Origin: Acidobacteriales bacterium 13_2_20CM_55_8
GTDB lineage: Bacteria; Acidobacteriota; Terriglobia; Terriglobales; Acidobacteriaceae
Direction of reading: 5' to 3'
Assembly (NCBI GenBank): GCA_001914815.1
Contig: MNDG01000060.1
Span: 1 to 34,820 of the forward strand
Length of the DNA: 34,820 nt
Part shown: positions 17,719 through 26,319 of the stretch, in pieces
Numbering within the stretch: the stretch's first letter is position 1
Layout: every line of letters begins with the position of its first letter
The notes under the pieces: model-generated
The model's database searches: none
Seen by the model: only the letters and a program-made list of their open reading frames with translations
What the model was told of the DNA's origin: nothing
Translations under genes and position numbers: made by a program

Positions 17719-18257
17719 TGCTTTCTTTTCTTAGCAACTTGCTCCCGCTTTTCCTCCGCTGTCAGCGGAGAATTCACTTCCAACAACCCTTCGGGCAAGA
17801 GCATTTGAATTCGCCGATTCTTGAGATCTACGCCCTCAAGATAAGCTTCCGCGTAGGGGATCTCGTATTCTTTCGATCCTGCGCTTACGATCAGCAGCGG
17901 CGCTTCACCGGCGCCGAACTGCACATTCTGAATCGTGCCTACTTCACGATCTCCGGAAAAAACAACACATCCCATCAGATCGCTGACGTAGTTCCAACCC
18001 GGCTCAAGTGTGGCTCTCTCACTGACTGGAACTTGCAATTCACAAACTGCAAGGGTTTCCGCGTCCGAGATCGAGTCCACGCCTGCGAATTTCAGAACCA
18101 AGTGCCCTCTGTGCGGCCAAAGTTCTTCAATCTGCAACTCGCGCCGGCCGCCAACTTCATCGAGAGCCCAAAGTTTCATGCCTTGGTAGAAACGATCAGG
18201 CACGTCACTATGCACTTCGACGGCAACTTCACCACGGCGACCTTGCGTCTTGAGCAC
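17715..18257 (-). CDS. rimM: 16S rRNA processing protein RimM
   Basis: Assists 30S maturation by binding uS19. The N-terminal RimM barrel reads LKTQGRRGEVAVEVHSDVPDRF...LWPHRGHLVLKFAGVDSISDAETL. The C-terminal PRC-barrel reads YVSDLMGCVVFSGDREVGTIQNV...IPYAEAYLEGVDLKNRRIQMLLPEGLLE. The called GTG start at 18257 cuts into the first strand. Homologous-looking residues ADEFITLAR continue in frame upstream to 18285, where the only candidate start is ATA (18285-18287), overlapping the khpA stop TAG. True start therefore probably lies at 18287. Confidence 0.93.
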   Translation of the reverse strand: MLKTQGRRGEVAVEVHSDVPDRFYQGMKLWALDEVGGRRELQIEELWPHRGHLVLKFAGVDSISDAETLAVCELQVPVSERATLEPGWNYVSDLMGCVVFSGDREVGTIQNVQFGAGEAPLLIVSAGSKEYEIPYAEAYLEGVDLKNRRIQMLLPEGLLEVNSPLTAEEKREQVAKKRKH

Positions 18258-18283
18258 GCGAGCGAGAGTAATGAACTCGTCGG

Positions 18284-18535
18284 CTATTCCAGAATCTCCA
18301 GCGTGAATCGCTTATGGAACTTCATCCCGGTCGCACTCAACAAATTGCGCATGGCGCGTGCCGTACGTCCCTGCTTGCCGATGACTTTACCTAGATCGTT
18401 AGGCGCCACCTTGAGTTCGAGCACGGTATCCTGCGCCGCGTCAATTTGATTGACTGAGACTTGGTCCGGTTCATCCACCAGCGCTTTCGCAATCTGCTCG
18501 ATCAAAGCCCGCATGTCTCTACTCTGCTCGTTCAT
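18284..18535 (-). CDS. khpA: KH-domain RNA-binding protein KhpA
   Basis: Small single KH-domain protein with the loop DLGKVIGKQGRTARAMRNLLSATGMK, whose GKQG matches the GxxG RNA-binding signature. It sits in the conserved place between rpsP and rimM. I place the start at ATG 18535 (MNEQSRDMRALIEQIAKAL); the track start 18595 would overlap rpsP. KhpA partners with KhpB/Jag in RNA binding in other bacteria. Confidence 0.92.
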   Translation of the reverse strand: MNEQSRDMRALIEQIAKALVDEPDQVSVNQIDAAQDTVLELKVAPNDLGKVIGKQGRTARAMRNLLSATGMKFHKRFTLEILE

Positions 18536-18575
18536 ACCGGATTCCAAACGGGGATAGGATTGCGATCTTGCCGAA

Positions 18576-18833
18576 TCAGGCGGCGGGCTGGGCACTCGGC
18601 GGGGCTGGCTTGGAATAGATTTTGCTCACCCGATCCGACATCCTGGCGCCCTTCGACACCCAATAATCAATGCGTTCGCGCTTGAGATCGATGCTGGCAG
18701 GATTAGTGCGGGGATTATATGTCCCTACCACCTCGACCGGCCGGCCATTGCGCGCCCGTTCCTTCTCGATGACCACCACCCGATACTGCGGCTGTTTTCG
18801 CGCACCCGTGCGCGATAGACGAATCATTAACAC
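18576..18833 (-). CDS. rpsP: 30S ribosomal protein bS16
   Basis: 85 residues with MIRLSRTGARKQPQYRVVVIEKERARNGRPVEVVGTYNPRT and LKRERIDYWVSKGARMSDRVSKI, all typical of bS16. First gene of the ribosomal/tRNA-processing operon rpsP-khpA-rimM-trmD-rplS. The tail is alanine/proline rich. Confidence 0.97.
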   Translation of the reverse strand: MLMIRLSRTGARKQPQYRVVVIEKERARNGRPVEVVGTYNPRTNPASIDLKRERIDYWVSKGARMSDRVSKIYSKPAPPSAQPAA

Positions 18834-18884
18834 TGAGCTTAAGTTCCTTTCCTAATTCCTTCCGGAGGGATAAGGCAAACTGTT

Positions 18885-18913
18885 ATTGTTGCAGAATTTA
18901 CGGGGATTGGCAA
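18885..18913 (-). promoter_or_regulatory. Candidate sigma70-type promoter for the rpsP operon
   Basis: On the minus strand TTGCCA is followed after exactly 17 nt by AACAAT, about 50 nt upstream of the rpsP ATG. The -35 matches five of six consensus bases; the -10 is weaker. Position and spacing fit the start of a ribosomal operon. Confidence 0.4.
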
Positions 18914-19019
18914 GTTGAGGCGCCTAGTGGGCGTCCGAGCCCGCTGCCGAAATTCCTGAGCAAAGCGAAGGATCCTAAGGCTGCGAGAATCGCGGGGAGG
19001 GGACGAGAGTCTAGTTGCC

Positions 19020-19060
19020 AGTGGTCAGAACGAAACGGAGGCAGTTCGCCACTGACCACT
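19020..19060. repeat. Inverted repeat AGTGGTCAG/CTGACCACT downstream of the peroxiredoxin gene
   Basis: A 9-bp perfect inverted repeat, arms 19020-19028 and 19052-19060, ending 2 bp before the peroxiredoxin stop codon. The right arm includes heptad-like CCACTGACCACTT, so it resembles the other heptad loci. It may act as a transcript 3' end. Confidence 0.6.
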
Positions 19061-19062
19061 TT

Positions 19063-19752
19063 CTAAGGTCGCTTAACCGCGGTGAGAATCTCGCCTGGCT
19101 CTGGCCGCTCCGTGTAGTCGGGATTAGACGAGGCGTAGAGCACAGTACTGTCCCGTTCGATAATGTAGGTTGCAGGAATAGGAAGTTCCCAACTCTCATC
19201 TCCATTCGCCAATGGCAAATTGACAAATGCGCGCCGGTAAACGGCCTGCTGAAAATCCGGCACGCGATACACCAGTCCAAACTGGCGAGCCACGTCGTTC
19301 CCCACATCGCTCAATAGTGGGAACTGCAGCTGGTGTTGGTCGGCCATGAAGAACGACTGCTGCACGGTCTGAGGAGAGATTGCAATCAACGACGCTCCAA
19401 CTTCTTCGATCTCCGATACCAGGCGGTTCATCGCTTCCAGTTGCCCAACACAGAAGGGACACCAGCGTCCGCGAAAGAAACAAATCACCAGCCGGCCCTT
19501 GGTTAATAGCTCAATTGAAGAAAGTAATTTGCCGTTGTGGTCCGTTAGCTCAAAGGCAGGAGCTTTCGCGCCGGGAGCGAGAGCGCCTTCAGCAATGCGT
19601 TGCTGCTGCAGTTCGGCGATGACACGCGCATGAATAGCCTGGATTTCCGCCGGAACATACTTGGCCACCAATTCCTTCCGCTCCGCAAACTGCTCACGCA
19701 AAGAGCGAGCGTCCGCAGCCAAACCGCTTTCGTCGAGTGAGCGCCATTTCAT
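19063..19752 (-). CDS. Peroxiredoxin / AhpC-TSA thioredoxin-fold protein
   Basis: 229 residues. A helical N-terminal stretch of ~65 residues (DARSLREQFAERKELVAKY) precedes a thioredoxin fold with LAPGAKAPAFELTDHNGKLL and the active site ICFFRGRWCPFCVGQLEAMN (CPFC). Then follow VGASLIAISPQTVQQSFFMADQHQLQFPLLSDVGNDVARQFGLVY and IPATYIIERDSTVLYA. This matches the AhpC/TSA-like group in which CPxC carries out peroxide or disulfide chemistry. No signal peptide, so it is cytoplasmic. It lies between two repeat loci, isolated from both rpsP and ffh. Confidence 0.85.
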   Translation of the reverse strand: MKWRSLDESGLAADARSLREQFAERKELVAKYVPAEIQAIHARVIAELQQQRIAEGALAPGAKAPAFELTDHNGKLLSSIELLTKGRLVICFFRGRWCPFCVGQLEAMNRLVSEIEEVGASLIAISPQTVQQSFFMADQHQLQFPLLSDVGNDVARQFGLVYRVPDFQQAVYRRAFVNLPLANGDESWELPIPATYIIERDSTVLYASSNPDYTERPEPGEILTAVKRP

Positions 19753-19758
19753 AAGAGC

Positions 19759-19911
19759 AGTGGCCAGTGACTAGTGGTTAGTGGCTAGTAAGAGCGAACG
19801 GCGGAGACTAGCCACTAACCACTAGTCACTAACCACTAGTCACTAACCACTAGTCACTAACCACTAGTCACTAACCACTAGTCACTAACCACTAGTCACT
19901 AGCCACTGGTG
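19759..19911. repeat. Heptad repeat locus 4: long inverted/tandem array of ACTAGTC and ACTAACC
   Basis: The right arm (19807-19911) is fifteen contiguous heptads, mainly alternating ACTAGTC and ACTAACC, with ACTAGCC near both ends. The left arm (19759-19789) reads as the reverse complement of the array start, with at least 24 nt matching (ACTAGCCACTAACCACTAGTCACT), so a large hairpin can form. It lies between the ffh stop (19914) and the peroxiredoxin start (19752). There are no spacers, so it is not CRISPR. Confidence 0.92.
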
Positions 19912-19913
19912 TT

Positions 19914-21272
19914 CTACATTCCGGGTAATTTCATCCCCGCAAGTCTTCGGGCGAAGCTAGGTTTGCCCATCTGCTTGAACATCTTTCGCATTTGGGCATA
20001 TTGGCGCAGAAGATTATTGACTTCTTGCACGCTAGTACCGGAACCGCGAGCGATCCGCTTGCGCCGGCTGCCATTGATGACTTCGTGATGCAGGCGTTCG
20101 TGAACTGTCATCGAGTTGATAATTGCCTCGACGTGACCGAGTTGTTTCTCGTCAACCTTATCGGCAGCCTTCTGCAATCCTGCGAACGGGCCAATGCTGG
20201 GCAGCATTCCCATCAGACTCTGGAGCGATCCCATTTTCTTGACCTGGCGCAACTGATCGCGAAAATCTTCCAACGAGAAGCCATCACCAGTCATGGCCTT
20301 GGCGGCCATTTCCTCGGCCTTCTTCTTATCTATCTGTTGTTCTGCTTTTTCGATCAGCGACAGAATGTCGCCCATCCCCAGGATTCGCGACACAATTCGA
20401 TCGGGATGAAAAGGTTCCAGCGCGTCGTATTTTTCGCCTACACCGATGAACTTGATCGGTTGACCTGTAACCTGTCGGATCGAGAGCGCAGCGCCACCGC
20501 GCGCATCGCCGTCCATTTTCGTGAGCACAACGCCGGTCAGTGAAAGTTTCTTGTGAAATTCGTCAGCCGAGCGCACTGCATCCTGGCCAGTCATGGCGTC
20601 AGCCACAAACAGAATTTCCTGAGGATTCAGAAGGCGCTTGAGCGACTGCATCTCCTCCATCAGTTGATCGTCGATGTGCAGACGACCAGCGGTGTCTACG
20701 ATGAGCACATCAGAACCAGTGTTAATGGCTTCGCGACGCGCTTCTTTGGCCAGACGCTCCACGGTTGCCGTATTGGCCTCGCCAACCTGACCTTCGTAGA
20801 TGTTGGCCTTGATCGCTTGAGCAACCACTCTGAGTTGCTCGCGGGCAGCGGGGCGGTAAACGTCCACCGAAACCAGCAACGGGCGGTGGCCCCCATTTTT
20901 CAACCAGTTTGCCAGCTTGCCCGAAGTGGTGGTTTTGCCGGACCCTTGCAGTCCCGCCATGAGCACCACGGTTGGCGGCTGGGAGGCGAACTTCAGTTTC
21001 GCCGTGTCGCGACCCAGAGTTTCGATCAATTCGTCGCGCAGAATCTTGATCACCTGATCGCCCGGCGATAATGCGGTTGCGACTTCCTGGCCGATCGCCT
21101 TCTCCTGGATGTGATCGATCAACTGCTTAACCACTTTGAAGTTAACGTCGGCTTCGAGCAACGCCAACCGGATTTCCCGCAGCGCCTCCTCCATGTTTTC
21201 CGGGCTGAGGACGGCCTGTCCGCGCAGGGTTTTGAACGCGCGCTGGAGTTTCTCTGAAAGATTCTCAAACAT
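19914..21272 (-). CDS. ffh: Signal recognition particle protein
   Basis: 452 residues, usual length. The N domain (MFENLSEKLQRAFKTLRGQ) is followed by the SRP GTPase with P-loop MAGLQGSGKTTTSGKLANWL, DVYRPAAREQL, VDTAGRLHIDDQLMEEM and TKMDGDARGGAALSI. The C-terminal methionine-rich M domain ends FKQMGKPSFARRLAGMKLPGM and binds signal sequences and 4.5S RNA. It targets membrane proteins to FtsY/SecYEG. In many genomes ffh directly precedes rpsP. Here the peroxiredoxin gene and two repeat loci stand between. Confidence 0.97.
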   Translation of the reverse strand: MFENLSEKLQRAFKTLRGQAVLSPENMEEALREIRLALLEADVNFKVVKQLIDHIQEKAIGQEVATALSPGDQVIKILRDELIETLGRDTAKLKFASQPPTVVLMAGLQGSGKTTTSGKLANWLKNGGHRPLLVSVDVYRPAAREQLRVVAQAIKANIYEGQVGEANTATVERLAKEARREAINTGSDVLIVDTAGRLHIDDQLMEEMQSLKRLLNPQEILFVADAMTGQDAVRSADEFHKKLSLTGVVLTKMDGDARGGAALSIRQVTGQPIKFIGVGEKYDALEPFHPDRIVSRILGMGDILSLIEKAEQQIDKKKAEEMAAKAMTGDGFSLEDFRDQLRQVKKMGSLQSLMGMLPSIGPFAGLQKAADKVDEKQLGHVEAIINSMTVHERLHHEVINGSRRKRIARGSGTSVQEVNNLLRQYAQMRKMFKQMGKPSFARRLAGMKLPGM

Positions 21273-21325
21273 AAGTATCAGCAGCTATCTTAGCAGGGGC
21301 GACCACGAGTACCCGGCCCCGGGAA

Positions 21326-21916
21326 TTATCCACCGAAAACTTCTTTCGCAGCGATCACCGTGTTGCAGTGAATCGTGACCGTATCTTCCACTCGACGCGC
21401 ATAGCCTCCAGCGAACGTCACCATCACTGGAATCTCACGCGCCCGAGCTACGCGGAACATCAGTTCATCGCGCCGCTTAAGTCCCGCGATGGTGAGCGCC
21501 AGTCCGCCAAGCTGATCTTCGCGATAAGGATCGGCGCCCGCGATATAACAAATTAATTCAGGCTCAAACTGACGGAGCCCGGAGCTGAGCGCGTTGTCCA
21601 GCCAGGCGAGATAATCATCGTCGCCCGTGCCATCCGGCAGATTCACATCAATCGACGATGTCGGCTTCCACGCCGGGTAATTATTTTCCTGATGAAGCGA
21701 AATCGTGAACACGTCGCCGGCAGTGGCACTGCGTACATCTGCACGGCTCGGCACAAAGGAAGCTCTGGATGGAAGTGGATCGCTGGCTTCACGCGTCCCA
21801 CTAAAAATTGCGGCCGTTCCGTTTCCCTGGTGAACGTCACAGTCCACCGTCATGGCCCGGACGATTTTTTTGTCACTTTGCAAGATCAGGGAAGGCGTGA
21901 TGGAAACCACCCCCAA
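21326..21916 (-). pseudogene. Class II HDAC-like deacetylase, C-terminal fragment
   Basis: Real homology begins near 21883 at LQSDKKIVRAMTVDCDVHQGNGTAAIF, with the zinc ligands DxH. It continues FTISLHQENNYP, CYIAGADPYREDQLGGLALT (third zinc ligand D) and VTFAGGYA (catalytic Tyr). Between GTAAIFSG and DVFTISLH lies an extra ~27-residue stretch (TREASDPLPSRASFVPSRADVRSATAG) not usual for the family. The first ~11 residues of the track ORF are out of frame with the N-terminal fragment and probably not part of the protein. Together with the next entry it forms one broken gene. Confidence 0.78.
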
Positions 21917-22277
21917 TATTGCAGGCTACCTTGTCTGTCAGCGCTCTTTGCCCAGCCAGGATCGACCCTCCTGCCGCCAAAACAAACGCTCGCACCAATC
22001 CCAGAGAATAGGGAACCTCCATCTGGAGTTCCTCGCGCGGAGAAAGAGTTCCGGTTTTCAGCTTGTGCACGTATTCGGGTGTGTGCACCAGCAAAACATC
22101 CTCGTCAGAGGCCGGGGATGGCTCAAGGAAATCCGACGGCTCTGCGACGCCGGTTTCCAGCAGCCGCTGATGAATGTAACGGTATTTCTGAGCCGGGAAG
22201 ACGTGGGCTCCGATCGGAAGATAGTAGCCGTCGCTGTACACCAATTTGAAAGGTAGCATGGGCTGGAACCGCCCCAT
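21873..22277 (-). pseudogene. Class II HDAC-like deacetylase, N-terminal fragment
   Basis: It opens with MLPFKLVYSDGYYLPIGAHVFPAQKYRYIHQRLLETG, the normal start of bacterial histone-deacetylase/acetylpolyamine-amidohydrolase proteins (ATG at 22277 or 22259). It carries the catalytic NIGGGFHHAFPD, then changes to a stop (LAK) at 21873. About 13-16 residues (the expected HGEGFC...-type segment) are absent, and the downstream part is in another frame. The family deacetylates acetyl-lysine, polyamines or other small amides using zinc. It is divergent from dnaK; the promoter of dnaK lies just upstream of its 5' end. Confidence 0.78.
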
Positions 22278-22349
22278 AATACTCGCCAGTCGGTCGTCCC
22301 ATCTTGGACTTAATCCCTGCATCCTGTGTGAGTTGTGGCGCATCTAAAA

Positions 22350-22379
22350 GTTGACACAAAGTCACTCAAGTTCTATTAT
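22350..22379 (+). promoter_or_regulatory. dnaK promoter with HAIR-like HspR operator
   Basis: TTGACA (22351-22356), 17 nt, TATTAT (22374-22379) is a near-consensus sigma70 promoter. Between the boxes lies ACTCAAG (22364-22370), the exact right half of the HAIR operator (CTTGAGT-N7-ACTCAAG). The left half at the proper 7-nt distance is GTTGACA, a four-of-seven match that coincides with the -35. HspR is encoded two genes downstream, so autoregulation by blocking this promoter is likely. Confidence 0.7.
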
Positions 22380-22419
22380 GTGGCTGCTGGAGAACGGGTA
22401 GTAGCTGTAACTCGTTAGT

Positions 22420-22435
22420 TTATAAGCACTTATAA
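22420..22435. repeat. Perfect palindrome TTATAAG-CA-CTTATAA in the dnaK leader
   Basis: Seven-base arms with a two-base centre lie 20-35 bp upstream of the dnaK ATG. It is followed by the ribosome site GGGAGGA. It could be a second operator or an RNA stem near the ribosome site; it is not a CIRCE element. Confidence 0.5.
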
Positions 22436-22454
22436 TTAAGGGAGGAAGAGATTT

Positions 22455-24386
22455 ATGGCAAAGATTATAGGAATTGACTTGGGCACGACCAACTCTGTGG
22501 TGGCAGTCATGGAGGGGGGAGAACCCAAGGTCATTCCCAACGAAGAAGGCGGTCGGACGACCCCTTCCGTGGTCGGTTTCACCAAGACGGGCGAGCGGCT
22601 TGTAGGGCAAGTTGCCAAACGCCAAGCCATCACCAATCCAGAAAACACGATTTTCTCGATTAAGCGTTTCATGGGGCGGCGCTACGACGAAGTCAGCGAA
22701 GAAATGAAGATGGTGCCCTTCAAGGTCGTGAAGTCTGGCGACAACGTGGCCATCGTCGCCCAGGGCAAGGAGTACACCCCGCCCCAGGTCTCCGCAATGA
22801 TTCTTCAGAAGCTGAAGAAAGCTGCGGAAGACTACCTTGGCGAAAAGGTTAACGAAGCCGTTATTACGGTTCCGGCATATTTCAACGACGCGCAGCGTCA
22901 GGCTACCAAGGACGCCGGCAAGATCGCAGGGCTGGACGTCAAGCGCATCATTAATGAGCCCACTGCAGCCGCACTGGCTTACGGTCTGGACAAAAAGAAA
23001 GACGAAACCATTGCCGTCTACGACTTCGGCGGCGGCACCTTCGATATCTCCATTCTCGAAGTGGGCGAAGGCGTCATCGAAGTCAAAGCCACCAACGGCG
23101 ACACTCACCTGGGCGGTGACAACCTCGATCAGCGCATCGTGGATTGGCTAATCGACGAATTCAAAAAGGACGAAGGTCTCGACCTTCGCGGCAAGGGGAA
23201 CGAAATGGCGTTGCAGCGTCTGCGTGACGCAGCGGAGCGCGCCAAGATCGAACTCTCCACCACCATGGAGACTGAGATCAATCTACCCTTCATCACCGCC
23301 GATGCCAACGGTCCCAAGCACTTGGTCAAGAAGATGACTCGGGCCAAGCTGGAGTCGATGGTGGAGGACCTAATCCAGCGCTCCGTTGGGCCGTGCAAGC
23401 AGTGCATGAAAGACGCCGGAGTGGACGCGAGCAAGATTAATGAAGTCGTCCTGGTTGGCGGACAGACCCGCATGCCTCGCATTCAGTCCCTGGTGAAGGA
23501 GTTGTTTGGCAAGGATCCGCACCGCGGCGTCAATCCCGACGAAGTAGTCGCGATCGGAGCAGCCATTCAGGGTGGCGTGCTCGGAGGCGAGGTGAAAGAT
23601 CTTCTTCTCCTCGACGTTACTCCGCTCACGCTCTCAATCGAAACCCTGGGAGGCGTAGCCACACCGATGATCCCGCGCAACACGACCATCCCCACCCGCA
23701 AGACGGAGACTTTCTCCACCGCGGCGGATAGTCAGACTTCGGTGGAAGTCCATGTGTTGCAAGGCGAGCGTCCGCTGGCGCGAGACAATCGTACGCTGGG
23801 CAAATTCCACTTGACCGGTATTCCACCGGCTCCTCGCGGAGTGCCGCAGATCGAAGTTACGTTTGATATCGATGCTAACGGCATCCTGAACGTGACCGCG
23901 AAAGACAATGCTACCGGCAAGGACCAGAAGATTACGATTACGTCTTCTTCCGGCTTGAGCAAAGAAGAGGTCGAGCGCATGGCCAAGGAAGCCGACGCTC
24001 ACTCCGCCGAGGATAAGGCCAAACGCGAAGAGATCGAATCGCGCAATCAGCTCGACACCTTGGTGTACAGCGTCGAGAAGATGCTTCGTGAACAGGGCGA
24101 CAAGATCTCGGGTTCGGAACGCGGCGATGTCGAGAACGCAATCGCCGATGCCAAGAAAGCGCTCGAATCAAATGACAAGCGCAGCATGGACCAGGCCCGC
24201 GAGCGTTTGACCCAAGCTTCGCACAAACTGGCCGAGCAGATGTACAAAGCTGCTCAACCCCAAGGCGCCCCGGGAGCGGGACCTAGCGCAGGTGCAGGCC
24301 CCGCTGCTGGAAGTAACGACGAAGCACAAAAGAAAGACGAAGGAGTAATCGACGCTGAGTACGTAGATGTGGAAGACAAGAAATAA
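22455..24386 (+). CDS. dnaK: Chaperone Hsp70 (DnaK)
   Basis: 643 residues. It has the Hsp70 N-terminal [20 protein letters not shown], then [17 protein letters not shown], the phosphate loop [28 protein letters not shown], the linker [19 protein letters not shown], the substrate-binding domain, a helical lid and the C-terminal [15 protein letters not shown]. The start is preceded by GGGAGGA. It binds and refolds unfolded proteins with DnaJ and GrpE; no grpE is seen here. First gene of the dnaK-dnaJ-hspR cluster. A strong hairpin follows. Confidence 0.98.
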   Translation: MAKIIGIDLGTTNSVVAVMEGGEPKVIPNEEGGRTTPSVVGFTKTGERLVGQVAKRQAITNPENTIFSIKRFMGRRYDEVSEEMKMVPFKVVKSGDNVAIVAQGKEYTPPQVSAMILQKLKKAAEDYLGEKVNEAVITVPAYFNDAQRQATKDAGKIAGLDVKRIINEPTAAALAYGLDKKKDETIAVYDFGGGTFDISILEVGEGVIEVKATNGDTHLGGDNLDQRIVDWLIDEFKKDEGLDLRGKGNEMALQRLRDAAERAKIELSTTMETEINLPFITADANGPKHLVKKMTRAKLESMVEDLIQRSVGPCKQCMKDAGVDASKINEVVLVGGQTRMPRIQSLVKELFGKDPHRGVNPDEVVAIGAAIQGGVLGGEVKDLLLLDVTPLTLSIETLGGVATPMIPRNTTIPTRKTETFSTAADSQTSVEVHVLQGERPLARDNRTLGKFHLTGIPPAPRGVPQIEVTFDIDANGILNVTAKDNATGKDQKITITSSSGLSKEEVERMAKEADAHSAEDKAKREEIESRNQLDTLVYSVEKMLREQGDKISGSERGDVENAIADAKKALESNDKRSMDQARERLTQASHKLAEQMYKAAQPQGAPGAGPSAGAGPAAGSNDEAQKKDEGVIDAEYVDVEDKK

Positions 24387-24413
24387 GCGGCAACTCCTCT
24401 CGTTTGGACTTGG

Positions 24414-24447
24414 GTTGGAAAGGGGCGCTGCGGCGCCCCTTTCCAAC
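24414..24447 (+). terminator. Strong hairpin after dnaK
   Basis: GTTGGAAAGGGGCGC and its exact reverse complement form a perfect 15-bp stem with a four-base loop (TGCG), 27 bp after the dnaK stop. No T-run follows, so it may attenuate transcription or stabilise the dnaK mRNA end, not fully terminate it. dnaJ follows on the same strand. Confidence 0.75.
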
Positions 24448-24671
24448 GTTAATGTCTGCAAGGCCGGGAATCTGAAGTACCGGGAGATTGAAATTGCAAT
24501 TCGAAAGTCTATTTTCTAAGTTTTATCGAGAGCGAGGGGTCCTGGTATTTGTTGGCGCCCACTTCAACGGGAGTGCGCCGCATTCCGATATACGTGGATG
24601 CACCTGCATTCGAAAAATTCGAGATTCTGGAAGCTACAGGACACAAAATCCAGAATTGATTGCACTTGAAA

Positions 24672-25898
24672 ATGGCAACTGCTGCTAAGAAGGACTATTA
24701 CGAGTTACTCGGAGTCAAGAAGTCTGCCTCCGCGGAAGAAATCCGGAAAGCCTTTCGCAAACTTGCGCGCAAATATCATCCCGACGTCAATCCAGGGGAC
24801 AAGACCGCCGAAGAGAAATTCAAGGCCATCTCCGAAGCCAATGATGTCCTGAGCGACCCCAAGAAGCGGAAGATTTACGACCAGCTCGGCTACTACTCAG
24901 ACAACATTAGTCCTGAAACTGCGGATGCTTACGCTCGCGCGGGTAGTGGCGGCGGTGGTTTTCCGGGCGGTTTCCCTGGCGGCCAGCCTCGTGGAGGCGC
25001 TGGGGCCCAGGGAGTGCACTTCGATTTCGGAGGCTTCGATTTCTCCGACATGTTCGAAGGCGGTGGGAGAGGGAAAAAGAGTTCAAGCGGCGGTTTCCGC
25101 GACGTTTTTTCCAGTATGTTTGGCGGCCGTGGCGCGCAGGCGCAAGAAGGTCCTGAGCCTGGCGATGATCTTGAATATCAAGTCAACGTGCCCTTTTGGA
25201 CCGCCGTCCGCGGCGGCGTAATGCGCCTCAATATCACCCGGCGCGATGTTTGCTCCAGCTGTTCCGGCAAGGGCTATCTCGAAGCGCCAGGTGTCTGTCC
25301 GGAATGCAAAGGCAAGGGAACGATCGAGCAGACCGGCGGACGTATGAAGTTCAACGTCACCTGTCCACGGTGTAACGGCACCGGCCGCAATATAACCACT
25401 TGCAACGTCTGTCACGGCGAGGGCACCGTCGAGCGCACCGAACCGCTCGAGGTCCGCATCAAGCCGGGAACTCGCGACGGCCAGCGTATTCGTATCCCGG
25501 GCAAGGGAAATGCGGGTGTTCGGGGAGGTCCCCCTGGCGACTTGTACGTAATCATCCGCGCCGGCGATCATCCCATCTTCCGCCGCGAGGGCGACGATAT
25601 TTATCTGACCGTCCCCGTGACTGCGACGGAGGCCGCCTTGGGGGGCAAAATTGAGGTGCCAACCATCGATGGACGCACTCTGCTTAAGATTCCGCCCGGG
25701 ACACAGTCCGGTCAGAAGCTGCGCTTGCGGGAAAAAGGCGTGCCTTCCGCCACCAAAGAAGGCACACGCGGCGATGAGATCGTTGAGATACAAGTGAATG
25801 TTCCCATGCCGCGGGATGAACGCTCCAAAGAAATTCTGCGCGAGCTTGCCCGCCTGAATCCCGAAGATCCCCGCGCAGAGCTCTGGAAGAACGTTTGA
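24672..25898 (+). CDS. dnaJ: Co-chaperone Hsp40 (DnaJ)
   Basis: 408 residues from ATG 24672; the track start is an upstream TTG. J domain [38 protein letters not shown] carries the HPD motif that stimulates DnaK. A Gly/Phe-rich part ([17 protein letters not shown]) follows. The four zinc repeats are [26 protein letters not shown] and CNVCHGEG. The C-terminal substrate-binding domains ([23 protein letters not shown] type) complete it. No good ribosome site is seen. The 285-bp gap after dnaK could hold its own promoter (TTGAAA, 16 nt, TATTTT around 24488-24516). Confidence 0.96.
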   Translation: MATAAKKDYYELLGVKKSASAEEIRKAFRKLARKYHPDVNPGDKTAEEKFKAISEANDVLSDPKKRKIYDQLGYYSDNISPETADAYARAGSGGGGFPGGFPGGQPRGGAGAQGVHFDFGGFDFSDMFEGGGRGKKSSSGGFRDVFSSMFGGRGAQAQEGPEPGDDLEYQVNVPFWTAVRGGVMRLNITRRDVCSSCSGKGYLEAPGVCPECKGKGTIEQTGGRMKFNVTCPRCNGTGRNITTCNVCHGEGTVERTEPLEVRIKPGTRDGQRIRIPGKGNAGVRGGPPGDLYVIIRAGDHPIFRREGDDIYLTVPVTATEAALGGKIEVPTIDGRTLLKIPPGTQSGQKLRLREKGVPSATKEGTRGDEIVEIQVNVPMPRDERSKEILRELARLNPEDPRAELWKNV

Positions 25899-25920
25899 GA
25901 ACTCCTAGGCCGGAATATCT

Positions 25921-26319
25921 ATGACCAAGAGGAGATCCAAAGGCGCATACATGATCTCGGCGGTGGCCGAGATGTATGGCATTCATCCGCAGACGTTGCG
26001 TCTCTACGAACGCGAGGGTCTTCTCAAGCCCTCCCGTACCGAAGGCAACACTCGCCTCTATACCGATGAAGATCTGCAGCGCCTTGAGTTCATTCTTTCC
26101 CTGGCTCGCGACCTGGGCGTAAATATCTCCGGCATTGCGATCATCCTGCAAATGCGCGAGCGTATGGAAGAGATGCAGCGCCAGATTCAGGATTTCGTGA
26201 TGTACATTCAGGAAGAAGTGTTATCACGTGCCACCGCTGCCGCTGATCCCTCGCGAGGCGCCATTGTCCCAGTCCGCCGGAGCATCGCCCAACCGGTGCT
26301 GCCAATACGAAAAAAGTAA
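25921..26319 (+). CDS. hspR: MerR-family heat-shock repressor HspR
   Basis: 132 residues. The winged helix-turn-helix reads YMISAVAEMYGIHPQTLRLYEREGLLKPSRTEGNTRLYTDEDLQRLEFI, the HspR form of the MerR fold. A helical stretch LGVNISGIAIILQMRERMEEMQRQIQDF follows, used for dimerisation. No metal-binding cysteines are seen. It represses the dnaK operon by binding HAIR elements, and in other bacteria uses DnaK as co-repressor. It starts 22 bp after the dnaJ stop and is the last gene of the cluster. Confidence 0.93.
   Translation: MTKRRSKGAYMISAVAEMYGIHPQTLRLYEREGLLKPSRTEGNTRLYTDEDLQRLEFILSLARDLGVNISGIAIILQMRERMEEMQRQIQDFVMYIQEEVLSRATAAADPSRGAIVPVRRSIAQPVLPIRKK

Noticed and set aside
19807-19911. 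CRISPR array
   Set aside because: Units are contiguous 7-mers without spacers, and no cas genes are present.
22420-22435. CIRCE element for HrcA
   Set aside because: The palindrome TTATAAG-CA-CTTATAA does not match TTAGCACTC-N9-GAGTGCTAA.
22362-23108. 248-aa minus-strand ORF within dnaK
   Set aside because: Long antisense frames opposite Hsp70 genes are a known consequence of codon bias. No start context or motif supports it.
24414-24447. Classical rho-independent terminator after dnaK
   Set aside because: The hairpin is perfect, but no T-run follows and dnaJ and hspR continue on the same strand, so full termination is not supported. I kept it only as a hairpin with possible attenuator or stability role.
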